Positions 27,840 to 36,410 of a stretch of DNA of 64,000 nt are shown here, piece by piece. Source of the DNA: Pseudoalteromonas aliena SW19 (lineage in GTDB: Bacteria; Pseudomonadota; Gammaproteobacteria; Enterobacterales; Alteromonadaceae); assembly GCF_014905615.1 (NCBI RefSeq), contig NZ_AQGU01000018.1, positions 1-64,000 of the forward strand, given 5' to 3'. The translations under genes and the position numbers were made by a program. The notes beneath the pieces were generated by a model, which was given only the letters and a program-made list of their open reading frames with translations, was not told the origin of the DNA and did not search any database. Within the stretch, counting starts at the first letter, position 1; every line of letters starts with the position of its first letter.

Positions 27840-29168
27840 ATGAAATATATTTATATCTGTTTAGCTTTAATATTATTACCTAGTGTTGCTCAAGCATCAG
27901 ACGATTTTAAAATCTCTGGTTTTGCAACGTTAAGTGCTGTAAAAACGAATAAAGAAGATGTTCAGTTTATTCAAAATAATACACTACCAACTGGTGCTGA
28001 TGATCATTGGAGATTTGATAATGACACAGTGATAGGTGTACAAGGTCAATATAAGATATCAGATAAGTTATCAGGCGTAGTGCAATTGCTTTCACGTCGT
28101 AACTACAAAAATAACTATCAGCCATCATTAGATTGGGCTTACATCAGTTATAAATATAATTCAAACCTTCGTTTAAGAGCTGGACGCTTCGTATCACCTG
28201 TATTTTTGGGTTCAGATACACGTAACGTTAACTACTCTAACGTTTGGGTTAGACCTGTTATTGATTTATATAGCCAAGCTACGATTAATAATATCGATGG
28301 TGTAGATGCTATATACAGTAACTTTATTGGTGATGGCGATATCTCGTACCAAATACAAGCTTATGCAGGTAAGTTTGATAAATTATACTTCCCAGGTAAA
28401 AGTTACATTAAGTTTCACCACATGGCTGGTTTAGTTGGAACAGTACAGTATGACTCTTGGACTTTCAGAGCGGGATACATGAATGCTCAGCATTCAACTC
28501 TTAGCGCCGAAGGCGATTACGTACCAGGTAATATGAGAATGCTGGTAAGTACAGATTACCAATTAGGGCTAAATATAGACCCTCAAAATGATAACTGTGC
28601 AGTTGGTGCTTGTTCAGAAGTTGTGCCAAATGCAGGTGATGTATTTAGTATCATTCAACGCAAACGTAGACCATTCAACCTTACAAGCCTTGCTGTAGTT
28701 TATGACAACGGCAGCTACTTTGGTCAATTTGAGTGGGCTCACAGAGAAGCAAGATCTGCTTTATCTAACGGTATAGCTGCTTATGGCATGGTTGGATATA
28801 GATTAGGTTCATTTACTCCTTATGTTGGTTACTCATATGCTAAATCTTTAACTGAAAACTTTGCGCTAGATGTTGATGCGGATGTAAAAGCGAGTCTTGA
28901 CTCTCAGGTTGTTGGTCTAGGTAGTGAGCCGCTTGATCAATATGTTGTAAGAAACTCAAATTCACGTTCAAATACAATTACAACGGGTCTTCGTTGGGAT
29001 TTTTACAAGAAAATGGCATTAAAGGTGCAAGTTGATAGATTCCGCCCTCTAAATAATGACGGTTTAGCGACTGGCGGGTCAGGTTTCAGAAACCTTACTA
29101 ACGAAACGCTTTCAGCTACAGGCCAAAATATTATCGTATCAACTGTATCGTTAGATATTATTTTCTAA
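27840..29168 (+). CDS. Outer-membrane porin-like protein
   Basis: A 442-residue exported beta-barrel protein. The signal peptide ends near QAS (about residue 20), and the mature part starts DDFKISGFATLSAV. Alternating amphipathic strands with many Tyr, Gly and Asn run to a C-terminal Phe (VSLDIIF), typical of BAM substrates. The ATG at 27840 gives a proper signal peptide; an upstream in-frame start at 27792 does not. It is followed after 11 bases by a PstS-like gene, so the pair is an operon. The solute is unknown; phosphate or another anion is a guess from the partner. Confidence 0.75.
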   Translation: MKYIYICLALILLPSVAQASDDFKISGFATLSAVKTNKEDVQFIQNNTLPTGADDHWRFDNDTVIGVQGQYKISDKLSGVVQLLSRRNYKNNYQPSLDWAYISYKYNSNLRLRAGRFVSPVFLGSDTRNVNYSNVWVRPVIDLYSQATINNIDGVDAIYSNFIGDGDISYQIQAYAGKFDKLYFPGKSYIKFHHMAGLVGTVQYDSWTFRAGYMNAQHSTLSAEGDYVPGNMRMLVSTDYQLGLNIDPQNDNCAVGACSEVVPNAGDVFSIIQRKRRPFNLTSLAVVYDNGSYFGQFEWAHREARSALSNGIAAYGMVGYRLGSFTPYVGYSYAKSLTENFALDVDADVKASLDSQVVGLGSEPLDQYVVRNSNSRSNTITTGLRWDFYKKMALKVQVDRFRPLNNDGLATGGSGFRNLTNETLSATGQNIIVSTVSLDIIF

Positions 29169-29179
29169 AGGAAGAATCC

Positions 29180-29602
29180 ATGAAAATCTTTAAAGCAATT
29201 TTCTTCTTAACAGTTTTATCGTCGATTGTGACGACTACAAGCAGCGCGGCATTATCTGTTGTTGTAAATAAAAATAACACCTCTGAGCTTTCTGAAGCAC
29301 AAGTAAAAAATATTTTTATGGGCAAGTTGGGACAGTTTACTGACGGGACTGAAGCTGTGCCTGTGTTGTTTGAAGCAGGTAAAGGTGCTAGAACAGCATT
29401 TGACGACACTGTTTTACAAAGAAACACGTCTCAAGTAGATGCGGTATGGTCAAAGCTTATTTTTACAGGACGCAGAAGTCCCCCTTTACAAGCTAAAGAT
29501 GCAAGCGAAGTTTTAAAAGAGATTAGTTCTAACCCTAAAGCTATTGGTTACCTAGAAAGCGGTGACGTTACAGATAGCGTAAGAGTGTTAGCTACTTTCT
29601 AA
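29180..29602 (+). CDS. Small PstS-like periplasmic substrate-binding protein
   Basis: A 140-residue exported protein with a signal peptide to about residue 23 (SSAALSVVV). LSEAQVKNIFMGKLGQFTDG and KAIGYLESGDV resemble the short phosphate-ABC-transporter binding-protein-like family (PBP-like, half the size of PstS). No ABC permease or ATPase gene is nearby, and it is co-transcribed with a porin. A role in capturing an oxyanion at the porin exit is inference. Confidence 0.75.
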   Translation: MKIFKAIFFLTVLSSIVTTTSSAALSVVVNKNNTSELSEAQVKNIFMGKLGQFTDGTEAVPVLFEAGKGARTAFDDTVLQRNTSQVDAVWSKLIFTGRRSPPLQAKDASEVLKEISSNPKAIGYLESGDVTDSVRVLATF

Positions 29603-29631
29603 TTTATTATTATAAGTACATAGACATACAT

Positions 29632-29668
29632 AAAAGCTCTCGTAATGTTAATTACGAGAGCTTTTTTA
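29632..29668 (+). terminator. Terminator of the porin operon
   Basis: AAAAGCTCTCGTAAT and ATTACGAGAGCTTTT form a long stem closed by a small loop and followed by a T-run. Confidence 0.93.
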
Positions 29669-29682
29669 TTTTCAAAGTGTTA

Positions 29683-29951
29683 GGGCGTGTTGACCTTTGT
29701 GGATTGAAATTTGTTCAATCTAGGGGCGATTTAATCGCGGCGCGAGGTTTGTAACCTAGTGGGCTTGGGCTAAGTAAAAACCGAGTAACAAAGAGTTAAT
29801 CGTCCCTAGAAAGAACTCAAAGGGCAGCGCATGTTTGGCATTTATGCTGCGTTATCGCCTATTTATGGGGAATAACCACACTACATAGACGCTGCTTTGC
29901 CAAATACCAAACAGTCTGCTGCAAAATCAATCACAAAAGGTCAACACGCCC
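29683..29951. mobile_element. IS5-type MITE, copy 2 (269 bp)
   Basis: GGGCGTGTTGACCTTT and AAAGGTCAACACGCCC are perfect inverted repeats flanked by TA (29681-29682, 29952-29953). The interior closely matches the copy at 25795-26058 but has a short duplicated block (GGGCTTGGGCTAAG). It carries no gene. Confidence 0.87.
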
Positions 29952-30085
29952 TAGTCAGGTATTTCTAAAACGATGCCCACACAATACATACAGCTATCGA
30001 TTGTTTAAATTTTACCATGTCTCAAATTTACGCGATGATAATAGCTTGCTTAAATATGGGAGCTGTTTATATAGGTTAGATACTT

Positions 30086-30211
30086 ATACCAATTTTATTC
30101 AAAAACAAGATCATTTTATCGCATTAAATAATCCACTAACTGCGTTAAAAATTATTCATACAGAACAGCTATATGTCATAATTTCACCGTGTTATTTAAT
30201 GCAATTGGTAT
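30086..30211. repeat. TTGGTAT-ended repeat, copy 3 (126 bp)
   Basis: Starts ATACCAATT and ends AATTGGTAT, perfect 9-bp inverted ends. The interior contains AACTGCGTTAAAAATTATTC, shared with the other copies. The open frame at 30001-30255 runs through it and is therefore not a gene. Confidence 0.65.
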
Positions 30212-30380
30212 TATTAATCTTTTTGGGGGATTACCAGAGCAGCGTAAATTTATAGGGCAAAAATTATGTGTAAATTAATAAAACAGAGTGGCCTCTATTA
30301 CGAAAGAAGTTATAGAAGATTTATAAACAAGCGAAGCTGTAAGAATTTATAGATAATTACTGATGTTGAAGGAAATTAAT

Positions 30381-30425
30381 TGGTCGGTATGGAGAGATTC
30401 GAACTCTCGACCCCTGCCACCCCAT
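30381..30425 (-). repeat. Island attachment repeat: displaced 3' end of tRNA-Pro
   Basis: These 45 bases are identical to 42844-42888, the 3' part of the tRNA-Pro gene including the encoded CCA. Here the sequence diverges (AAAAATAAAG) just inside the anticodon loop, so it is only a tRNA fragment. It marks one boundary of the 12.5-kb island, as left behind by integrase-mediated insertion in the tRNA 3' end. Confidence 0.93.
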
Positions 30426-30569
30426 AAAAATAAAGATTAGATTTAAGTAGAAGTAAGTAGCTACAAGTAGAACTTATTTTTAATTTAACCGATTGTTATA
30501 AATGGTTTAAATTTAATTTATTAGTATAGGTTAGCTCTAAGTAGAATTAAGTAGTTGAATACGGTTGGT

Positions 30570-30590
30570 GCTACATATATGCTGCATGTA
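30570..30590 (+). promoter_or_regulatory. Putative integrase arm-type site, left
   Basis: GCTACATATATGCTGCATGTA matches 42747-42767 in 20 of 21 positions. Both lie 80-145 bases inside the att repeats, and short AAGTAG repeats are present on each side (30447-30560, 42737). This fits arm-type binding sites of a tyrosine integrase. Confidence 0.55.
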
Positions 30591-30617
30591 CTTTATGTTT
30601 AATATTTGGTGCTACAT

Positions 30618-31874
30618 ATGTCTGTCGTGAAAATGTTATTGACTGATTCGTTATTAAGCTCAGTTCCTGAACCTATTAAACGGATAAATGACACAAAGTT
30701 AAGTGGTTTTCATGCACGTGTAGGTAAAACACAAAATGATAAAAAGCGTAAAATTGCACTTTACTTAAATTATCGCTTTGGTGGCATCAAAGGTAAACAG
30801 CGTAATTACCATTTAGGGTACTTTGGTGAATGCGATTTAAAAGATGTTCGCAAGGAAGTTGAAAGCCTAAAAGGGCGAGTTGCTTTAGGTGAAGACGTAT
30901 ACGAAACAAAGCAGCTATCACTAAAGCAGCAGTTTATCGAAGATATATCCCCAACCGTTGAAGAGCTTGCTAAAGAGTTTATTGAAAGGGATATTAAAGT
31001 TAACCGAAAAGACGTAGCGCCTGTAATTAGAATGTTTGAAAAAGACATTTTGCCATTTATTGGCAACTATAAACTTAAAGAAATAACCCGCCGTGAAATT
31101 TTTAAAAAAGTGCTTGATCCAATAACAGATAGAGGCGCTAAAACGCAGGCGAATAAAACGCTATCCATCCTTAAGCAGATGTTTAATTTTGGTGTTGAGC
31201 GAGATTTAATTCAAGGTAACCCGATAAGCACAGTTAAAAAGAAAAGTGTAGGTGGTCTTGAAAAGTCGCGAACCAGAGCGCTAGAGTTTGAAGAAGTGAT
31301 TCAAGTTTTTGAACGCCTACCAAAGCTAGGTATAAGCCAGCAAGTTATATACGCATTGAAATGCATCACTTTAACAGGTTGTCGACCAGTAGAAGTTACA
31401 GGCGCACAGTGGCAAGAATTTGATTTTGAAAAAATGATATGGACGATCCCAGCCGAGCGCGTAAAGCAAAACAAAGATGGTGAGAGGATCCATAAAGTAC
31501 CGATAACTCAAAATATGGTAATTTTGCTTGATGAATTACGGGCAGCATTTGGCTACCTTAATTCTAAATATGTGTTTCCGAGTACAACAACTAATAAATC
31601 AGGCCCAGGTGAACAACCCATTGATAGGCACTCACTGTCACGCTCCATAAGCCGTAAATTAGAACAATTGGGAGTCCCTAAGTTTGTGCCTCATGACTTA
31701 CGGAGGACAGTCGCGACTCGTTTAGGTGACACCGATATTGGGACTGACCCTATAGTGATTGAAAAAATACTAAATCATCAATTGCAAGGTGTGCAGGGCG
31801 TTTATAATATGCAGGAATATATGGAACCTAGAAGAAAGGCACTCGAGACTTTAGCAAACAATATAACTTTTTAA
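30618..31874 (+). CDS. P4-type tyrosine integrase of the tRNA-Pro island
   Basis: A 418-residue site-specific recombinase. The N-terminal DUF4102-like arm-binding domain (TKLSGFHARVGK; YHLGYFGECDLKDVR) is followed by a SAM-like core-binding domain and the catalytic domain: Arg256 in GCRPVEV, His359 and Arg362 in HDLRR, His387, and nucleophile Tyr396. The chain is intact. It lies 190 bases from the displaced tRNA fragment, facing into the island, and is expected to catalyse integration at tRNA-Pro. The ATG at 30618 is favoured; an in-frame TTG at 30606 is possible. Confidence 0.93.
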   Translation: MSVVKMLLTDSLLSSVPEPIKRINDTKLSGFHARVGKTQNDKKRKIALYLNYRFGGIKGKQRNYHLGYFGECDLKDVRKEVESLKGRVALGEDVYETKQLSLKQQFIEDISPTVEELAKEFIERDIKVNRKDVAPVIRMFEKDILPFIGNYKLKEITRREIFKKVLDPITDRGAKTQANKTLSILKQMFNFGVERDLIQGNPISTVKKKSVGGLEKSRTRALEFEEVIQVFERLPKLGISQQVIYALKCITLTGCRPVEVTGAQWQEFDFEKMIWTIPAERVKQNKDGERIHKVPITQNMVILLDELRAAFGYLNSKYVFPSTTTNKSGPGEQPIDRHSLSRSISRKLEQLGVPKFVPHDLRRTVATRLGDTDIGTDPIVIEKILNHQLQGVQGVYNMQEYMEPRRKALETLANNITF

Positions 31875-31949
31875 AGAAGAGTGGTTTACTAAATGGCCTG
31901 AGTTACTTATTGTGAAGTAATAAAAATTAAGAAAATATAGGGATGTCAA

Positions 31950-32978
31950 GTGGGAGAGACTAAAAATATAGATGAAATGGCTCAAATTATTTCAGATAAG
32001 ATTTTTGCTGAGATGAAATGGGAGGTTAATAATGATTATAAAGATATAAATTGGTCTTGCTGTGATGAGTTACATAAAACAAAGACTCATCCTACTGATT
32101 TAGTCTTTAACTATATGGATCCATACACAGAGATTACTCAATATATCCAAACAGATTTAAAGTCCTACAAGAAAGAGTCAATTAGCCCTTCTAAAATAGG
32201 TAATGCTTTAGTTAGTCTCTCAAAGCAAGTTTATTGTGCGAAAAGAAGCAAGGAGTGGGCAGGTTTTTTCACTAAACAAGAGTTGAAGTACAATATTCAC
32301 GGAATGCTTTTTATTTATAATAATGATGATCGTTATGATAAGGATCTTCTTCAAACCATTGAATCTAAAGCGACATTCGATTTTTTATTACCTAAAGACT
32401 CAAAATTAAATATTTTTACTCCCAAATTGATTAGTTTTCTATTAAATGTAGTTTCAAATATCAAGGAAAGAAGAAATATTGAACTCGATGAATCTTTTAA
32501 AAGTGTGGAGACCAAAATAGCGGATAGATCTAAGTGTAGCTTTTATTATCCAGATAAGCATAACAAGTGTAGTTCAGATGATTTAAGGCATCCTGCATCT
32601 TTAGAAATGATAACTTCAGGCATGATCTTATTTGAATACCCTCATCCGAAAACTACTGACAGAATATTAAATATCTTTTGGGATGAAGAGATAAAGAATG
32701 ATAGCTATTTCGTGTATCTTTTCGAGTTTATTTTTAACTATCAGATGCTTAATGTTTTTGAAAGAGTGTATGTTATAACTCCATTTTCTGGAACCGCTGC
32801 AAACTTTTTTTCTGTAGCAAAAAATTTATATCATAGACAATTTGCCATGACTGAGACACAAAAAAATAAATTAGCTAAGATAGAAATGATTACAATGGAG
32901 AATGTTAGAGTTTCTTTATTTCCTTTTCCAATGACCAATAAAGGTATCGTGCGTCAACTAGTTAAGGAAAACAGCTAA
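31950..32978 (+). CDS. Island operon protein A, possible PD-(D/E)XK nuclease
   Basis: A 342-residue soluble protein I do not recognise as a whole. The N-terminal part has an arrangement like a PD-(D/E)XK core: Asp50 in THPTDLVF, then ITQYIQTDLKSYK with D69-x-K71, then a helix with SKIGNALVSLSKQ. The rest is mixed alpha/beta. The start is GTG at 31950, preceded by AGGGAT; the nearby ATG at 31943 is out of frame. It overlaps the next gene by one base (TAATG). It is AT-rich, like the rest of the island. A defence role is inference from context. Confidence 0.55.
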   Translation: MGETKNIDEMAQIISDKIFAEMKWEVNNDYKDINWSCCDELHKTKTHPTDLVFNYMDPYTEITQYIQTDLKSYKKESISPSKIGNALVSLSKQVYCAKRSKEWAGFFTKQELKYNIHGMLFIYNNDDRYDKDLLQTIESKATFDFLLPKDSKLNIFTPKLISFLLNVVSNIKERRNIELDESFKSVETKIADRSKCSFYYPDKHNKCSSDDLRHPASLEMITSGMILFEYPHPKTTDRILNIFWDEEIKNDSYFVYLFEFIFNYQMLNVFERVYVITPFSGTAANFFSVAKNLYHRQFAMTETQKNKLAKIEMITMENVRVSLFPFPMTNKGIVRQLVKENS

Positions 32979-34156
32979 TGCTAAAATTCAAATCAACTAT
33001 TTTTTCGGATGAAAACGATCTATTCATAGCACTTCAATCTAATAAGGCAAAACTAACATCTCAATCTTTAAGAAAACTTGCATTCAAAAGAGGAATAATA
33101 TATCCCTCATCGTTAGATAGAGATGAGTTAATTAGTCACATTTCAGACCTACCTTTTACTTATTCTCAATTGGAAGAGATTAAAAATAAACTTACGCCAA
33201 AAATTAATCGTGACCAATATTCAATACGCCAAGTTTTGGGTAAGTTTGATATCTCAAAACTTAGTGATGTTCTTGATAGTGTGATAGAAAACCGCCCTAG
33301 ATTTGTTGGTTCTGAAGTTATCAATCATTCTCAAACTTTAGAAGGTATTTATAACGTCGATTTAGAATATACTGAATTTGATTTTACGCGTGGTAAATAC
33401 CAGCAAAAAAAAAGGCATGGTGGTTATATTCAGTTTATGATGAAAGATAACTATGTCTCAATCCAATACACATACACAAAGAGAATTAAAGATATTTTAG
33501 ATAGCATTTTAAAGTGTTATAGAGCAACTGTTTGTGATGATTTTGAACTTAAAGATGTTGATTTGTCAACTACTGTTGATAGTGGGTCGAGGAATGAATT
33601 TATTGAGGGGATTTATAATTCTATCCCCGGGCAGTTTGTATTCATCCAAATAGAAAAAGCTAGAGTAAGTAAATGCAAATCAATATTATCAAACCCTATT
33701 GGTAGTACTAACTCTAGTGAGGATTTGGACAATGAATTATTAGAGAGTGATGCTGTCACAGAATTAACTAATAATGATGATAATGATCAACGAATTGAAA
33801 ATGCGCAATTCGATGGTAATTATCTTCATAGTTCATCTGAAGTTAAAGAGTTTTGTAAAAATGGATTTTATTTAAGTCGTATAAAATGGAAATCAAAAGC
33901 ATTACTTTTAAAAGATAGTCCGATTGTAATATTTGAATTAACTTTTGATGATAAACACCAAGGAAAAGATCTAAAGTTTCGTATCCTAGGTAAAGAAACT
34001 TTTAATGGAAAAAGCTCAAGAGAACCAGTTACTGGCGCTGATTTTGAGAAATTAATTAATGGCTTAGAAAATTCAATATTTAGTTCATTCGAAAATGTAA
34101 TTGAGAAAAGCCCTGTACAAGAAACAGTTGTAAATTTGGGGGTAAGTAATGCTTAA
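32978..34156 (+). CDS. Island operon protein B, unknown function
   Basis: A 392-residue soluble protein without a family I can name. The N-terminal 70 residues are helical, with KLAFKRGIIYPSSLDRDELISHISD, which resembles a small SAP- or WYL-independent DNA-binding type helix pair. The middle has beta-rich stretches, an acidic Asn/Asp-rich linker lies near residues 245-275, and the C-terminal third is alpha/beta. Its start overlaps the stop of gene A and its stop overlaps the start of gene C by eight bases, so the three proteins are probably made in fixed ratio. Confidence 0.6.
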   Translation: MLKFKSTIFSDENDLFIALQSNKAKLTSQSLRKLAFKRGIIYPSSLDRDELISHISDLPFTYSQLEEIKNKLTPKINRDQYSIRQVLGKFDISKLSDVLDSVIENRPRFVGSEVINHSQTLEGIYNVDLEYTEFDFTRGKYQQKKRHGGYIQFMMKDNYVSIQYTYTKRIKDILDSILKCYRATVCDDFELKDVDLSTTVDSGSRNEFIEGIYNSIPGQFVFIQIEKARVSKCKSILSNPIGSTNSSEDLDNELLESDAVTELTNNDDNDQRIENAQFDGNYLHSSSEVKEFCKNGFYLSRIKWKSKALLLKDSPIVIFELTFDDKHQGKDLKFRILGKETFNGKSSREPVTGADFEKLINGLENSIFSSFENVIEKSPVQETVVNLGVSNA

Positions 34157-34838
34157 ATTCAAATTATATAAAACTGTAGGCGTGATAAGCATGGAAGCGG
34201 TTCATAAAAATCTTCAACAAATGGTCTATACTGATGATAAAGGCTTTGGTTTTGAGATAATTGATGATGCCAAAGACAACTTTTTATTACAGTATGTTGA
34301 GCGCTTTGTTAAACTCGAAAAGTTTGAACTTACCACTGGTGAAACCACAGAAGTTGAAACAGTAAGTTACCTAAAAGTAAAATTTGGAATTAGGTTTAAT
34401 AGTGCGTTGTCTTTATACGTTATCAATCCACCAAGGACTATGAAACATGCTTTTGAAATGATCTCAACACTGTTTGATAAAAACTTAGAGTTAACACCTG
34501 TTGTTTTTGATCTGAAAGCATTAATAAATGATTTTTCTAATAAATATAAAATTATAATTAAAAGCATATCTCTATCTAATATTCAATGTGGGGAATTAGC
34601 AGTTGCAAAAACTAAGATTACTACTACCAAAGATCTTCGAGATTATTTTTTAAATAACTATGCTGATACAGTCGCTATTGTTGATTTAGTATCTATACAG
34701 CTTAATAACTTTGAAGTTGAATTAGCCCGAACGGGCCGCTTAATAATAAATGAGAAGTTTGTTAAAAATTTATTGTTGGTTCTTGAGCATTCAATCGATA
34801 CTAATGATGATGTCTTTTTTCAGAAGCTACAAAAGTAA
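34149..34838 (+). CDS. Island operon protein C, unknown function
   Basis: A 229-residue soluble protein of unknown family, mixed alpha/beta, with no membrane helix or signal. It starts MLKFK, as gene B does, because the 18 bases around both start codons are nearly identical (one mismatch). An internal ATG at 34191 is an alternative start. It is the last gene of the A-B-C operon; a hairpin about 200 bases downstream may end the transcript. Confidence 0.6.
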   Translation: MLKFKLYKTVGVISMEAVHKNLQQMVYTDDKGFGFEIIDDAKDNFLLQYVERFVKLEKFELTTGETTEVETVSYLKVKFGIRFNSALSLYVINPPRTMKHAFEMISTLFDKNLELTPVVFDLKALINDFSNKYKIIIKSISLSNIQCGELAVAKTKITTTKDLRDYFLNNYADTVAIVDLVSIQLNNFEVELARTGRLIINEKFVKNLLLVLEHSIDTNDDVFFQKLQK

Positions 34839-35042
34839 AAATACATATCTGTTCAAGAAGAAGTGCATGTGCGAAATAGCTAAAGTGTAATGAGGAAAAC
34901 AGAATTTACATATTTTAGCCTACTTTTTAAGTGCAGCAATTACTTTGATATATTTAATTATCCATAGTATCGCCCTAAATGCATAATTTTTTAAGTAATT
35001 TTGTAGTATGAAAAATTAGTATCTATGTTAAAATTTAGCTCT

Positions 35043-35074
35043 GAGCCTATAGTTTTCTATAAAGGCTCTCTTTA
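35043..35074 (+). terminator. Hairpin before the ATPase gene
   Basis: GAGCCTATAG and CTATAAAGGCTC form an imperfect stem, followed by TCTTT. It may end transcription of the three-gene operon or attenuate entry into the ATPase-nuclease pair. The T-run is poor. Confidence 0.45.
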
Positions 35075-35123
35075 GAGAAATAGTGATCTATGGTTTCAAT
35101 ACTTATCTACTTTTTGGATTCAA

Positions 35124-36410
35124 ATGAAAATACATATTAAAAATTTCGGAACAATAAAAAATGCTGAAGTTTGTATTGGTGGTCTAACTGTTATCGCAGG
35201 CGAAAACGATACGGGAAAGAGTACTATAGGAAAGATCCTATTCTCATTAGTAAAAGCCTTCAATAAAATAGAGGATGATCTCTTAGAGGATAAACATTCT
35301 AAAATAATGAATGTTGTTGAAACAATATATTTTACTATCAGAAAATCAATCCCACTTTCAGCAGAGTCAGATATAAAAAGAACTTTCTTTCCGCCGACTT
35401 TTTTTGAGCACATCTTAATTCATGGTGAAGAAGCTATCTATGATAGGCAATCTTTTCTAAAAATTCTGTATAGCGAAGGAAGAATCGAAAATTCACTCTT
35501 TAATTTCTCGCTTAAGCAAATGGCTATTATTAGAAGTTATCTGAATGAAAGTAATGATCCTGCAAAAGCCAAAATAGGTGCTGTAAGAAAAGCTTTTTAT
35601 TCGGAGTTTCGCGGAGATATAGTAAACAAACTTACTGATGAAAATGCAAAAATTGAAATAAATGATGGAGCTACACTTATACTTTCCATGGAATGGAGCA
35701 AAAGTGAGTTAATAAAGTTTGATGTGAATGATGATTTTTCATACGATGATTCAACCTATTTTGATAGCTCAGTTGTTCTTCAATTCCACCATTTTATCCA
35801 AGGTGCAAAAACACTTTTTGATGTAGGGCACTCTAGAAATAATGGTTTAATGGTTCCTTTACACGTCAAAGACTTATCGAGGAAGTTAAATGAGTCTATG
35901 TATACAATTGACTTGAAAGAGCAAAATATAAATGGCGCGGATTCAGATAGTATTTATGGAGGCGATTTTTATTATGACAGAGATAGTAAACAATTTTTGC
36001 TAAGTCGCAATGGTTTAAAATATGCGTCAAGTAATGTTGCATCAGGAATAAAGAACTTAGGTGTTTTTGATATGCTTGTTCATGGTGGGCATATCAATAA
36101 TAAAACTCTGACTATAATAGATGAGCCTGAGGTAAATCTTCACCCTGACTGGCAAGTCAAATATGCAAAATCTATCGCATTACTTGCACAAACTGGCGCA
36201 AATATTATAGTTACAACTCACAGCCCTTACATAATTGAAGCACTGCATTTATATAGTGAAAAATTTGAAATATCTCCGTCGTTTTATCAAACGAATAAAG
36301 TACCTAATGGTGTCGAGTTTGATGATGTTACAGATGAGTTATCTAAAGTTATTGATAAGCTTTCACGGCCTTTAGAAGACTTACATAGGGAAGTGGATTA
36401 TGATTTCTAA
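35124..36410 (+). CDS. ABC-type AAA ATPase of a defence-like pair
   Basis: A 428-residue ATPase of the SMC/RecF/OLD-like class. The N-terminus MKIHIKNFGTIKNAEV is typical, Walker A is GENDTGKS (26-33), an ABC signature-like ASGIKNLG is near 310, Walker B is TIIDEPEVNLHP (about 328-340), and TTHSPYIIEAL is the switch region. There is no TOPRIM domain, so it is not a complete OLD nuclease. Its last 11 bases overlap the next gene, a probable nuclease. Such ATPase plus nuclease pairs are a common layout of anti-phage systems. Confidence 0.82.
   Translation: MKIHIKNFGTIKNAEVCIGGLTVIAGENDTGKSTIGKILFSLVKAFNKIEDDLLEDKHSKIMNVVETIYFTIRKSIPLSAESDIKRTFFPPTFFEHILIHGEEAIYDRQSFLKILYSEGRIENSLFNFSLKQMAIIRSYLNESNDPAKAKIGAVRKAFYSEFRGDIVNKLTDENAKIEINDGATLILSMEWSKSELIKFDVNDDFSYDDSTYFDSSVVLQFHHFIQGAKTLFDVGHSRNNGLMVPLHVKDLSRKLNESMYTIDLKEQNINGADSDSIYGGDFYYDRDSKQFLLSRNGLKYASSNVASGIKNLGVFDMLVHGGHINNKTLTIIDEPEVNLHPDWQVKYAKSIALLAQTGANIIVTTHSPYIIEALHLYSEKFEISPSFYQTNKVPNGVEFDDVTDELSKVIDKLSRPLEDLHREVDYDF

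Noticed and set aside
30001..30255. 84-codon open frame before the island
   Set aside because: It runs through an interspersed repeat (30086-30211) and has no conserved pattern or ribosome-binding site.
30381..30425. A second tRNA-Pro gene
   Set aside because: Only the 3' part is present; the anticodon stem and 5' half are missing, so it is the attachment-site remnant.
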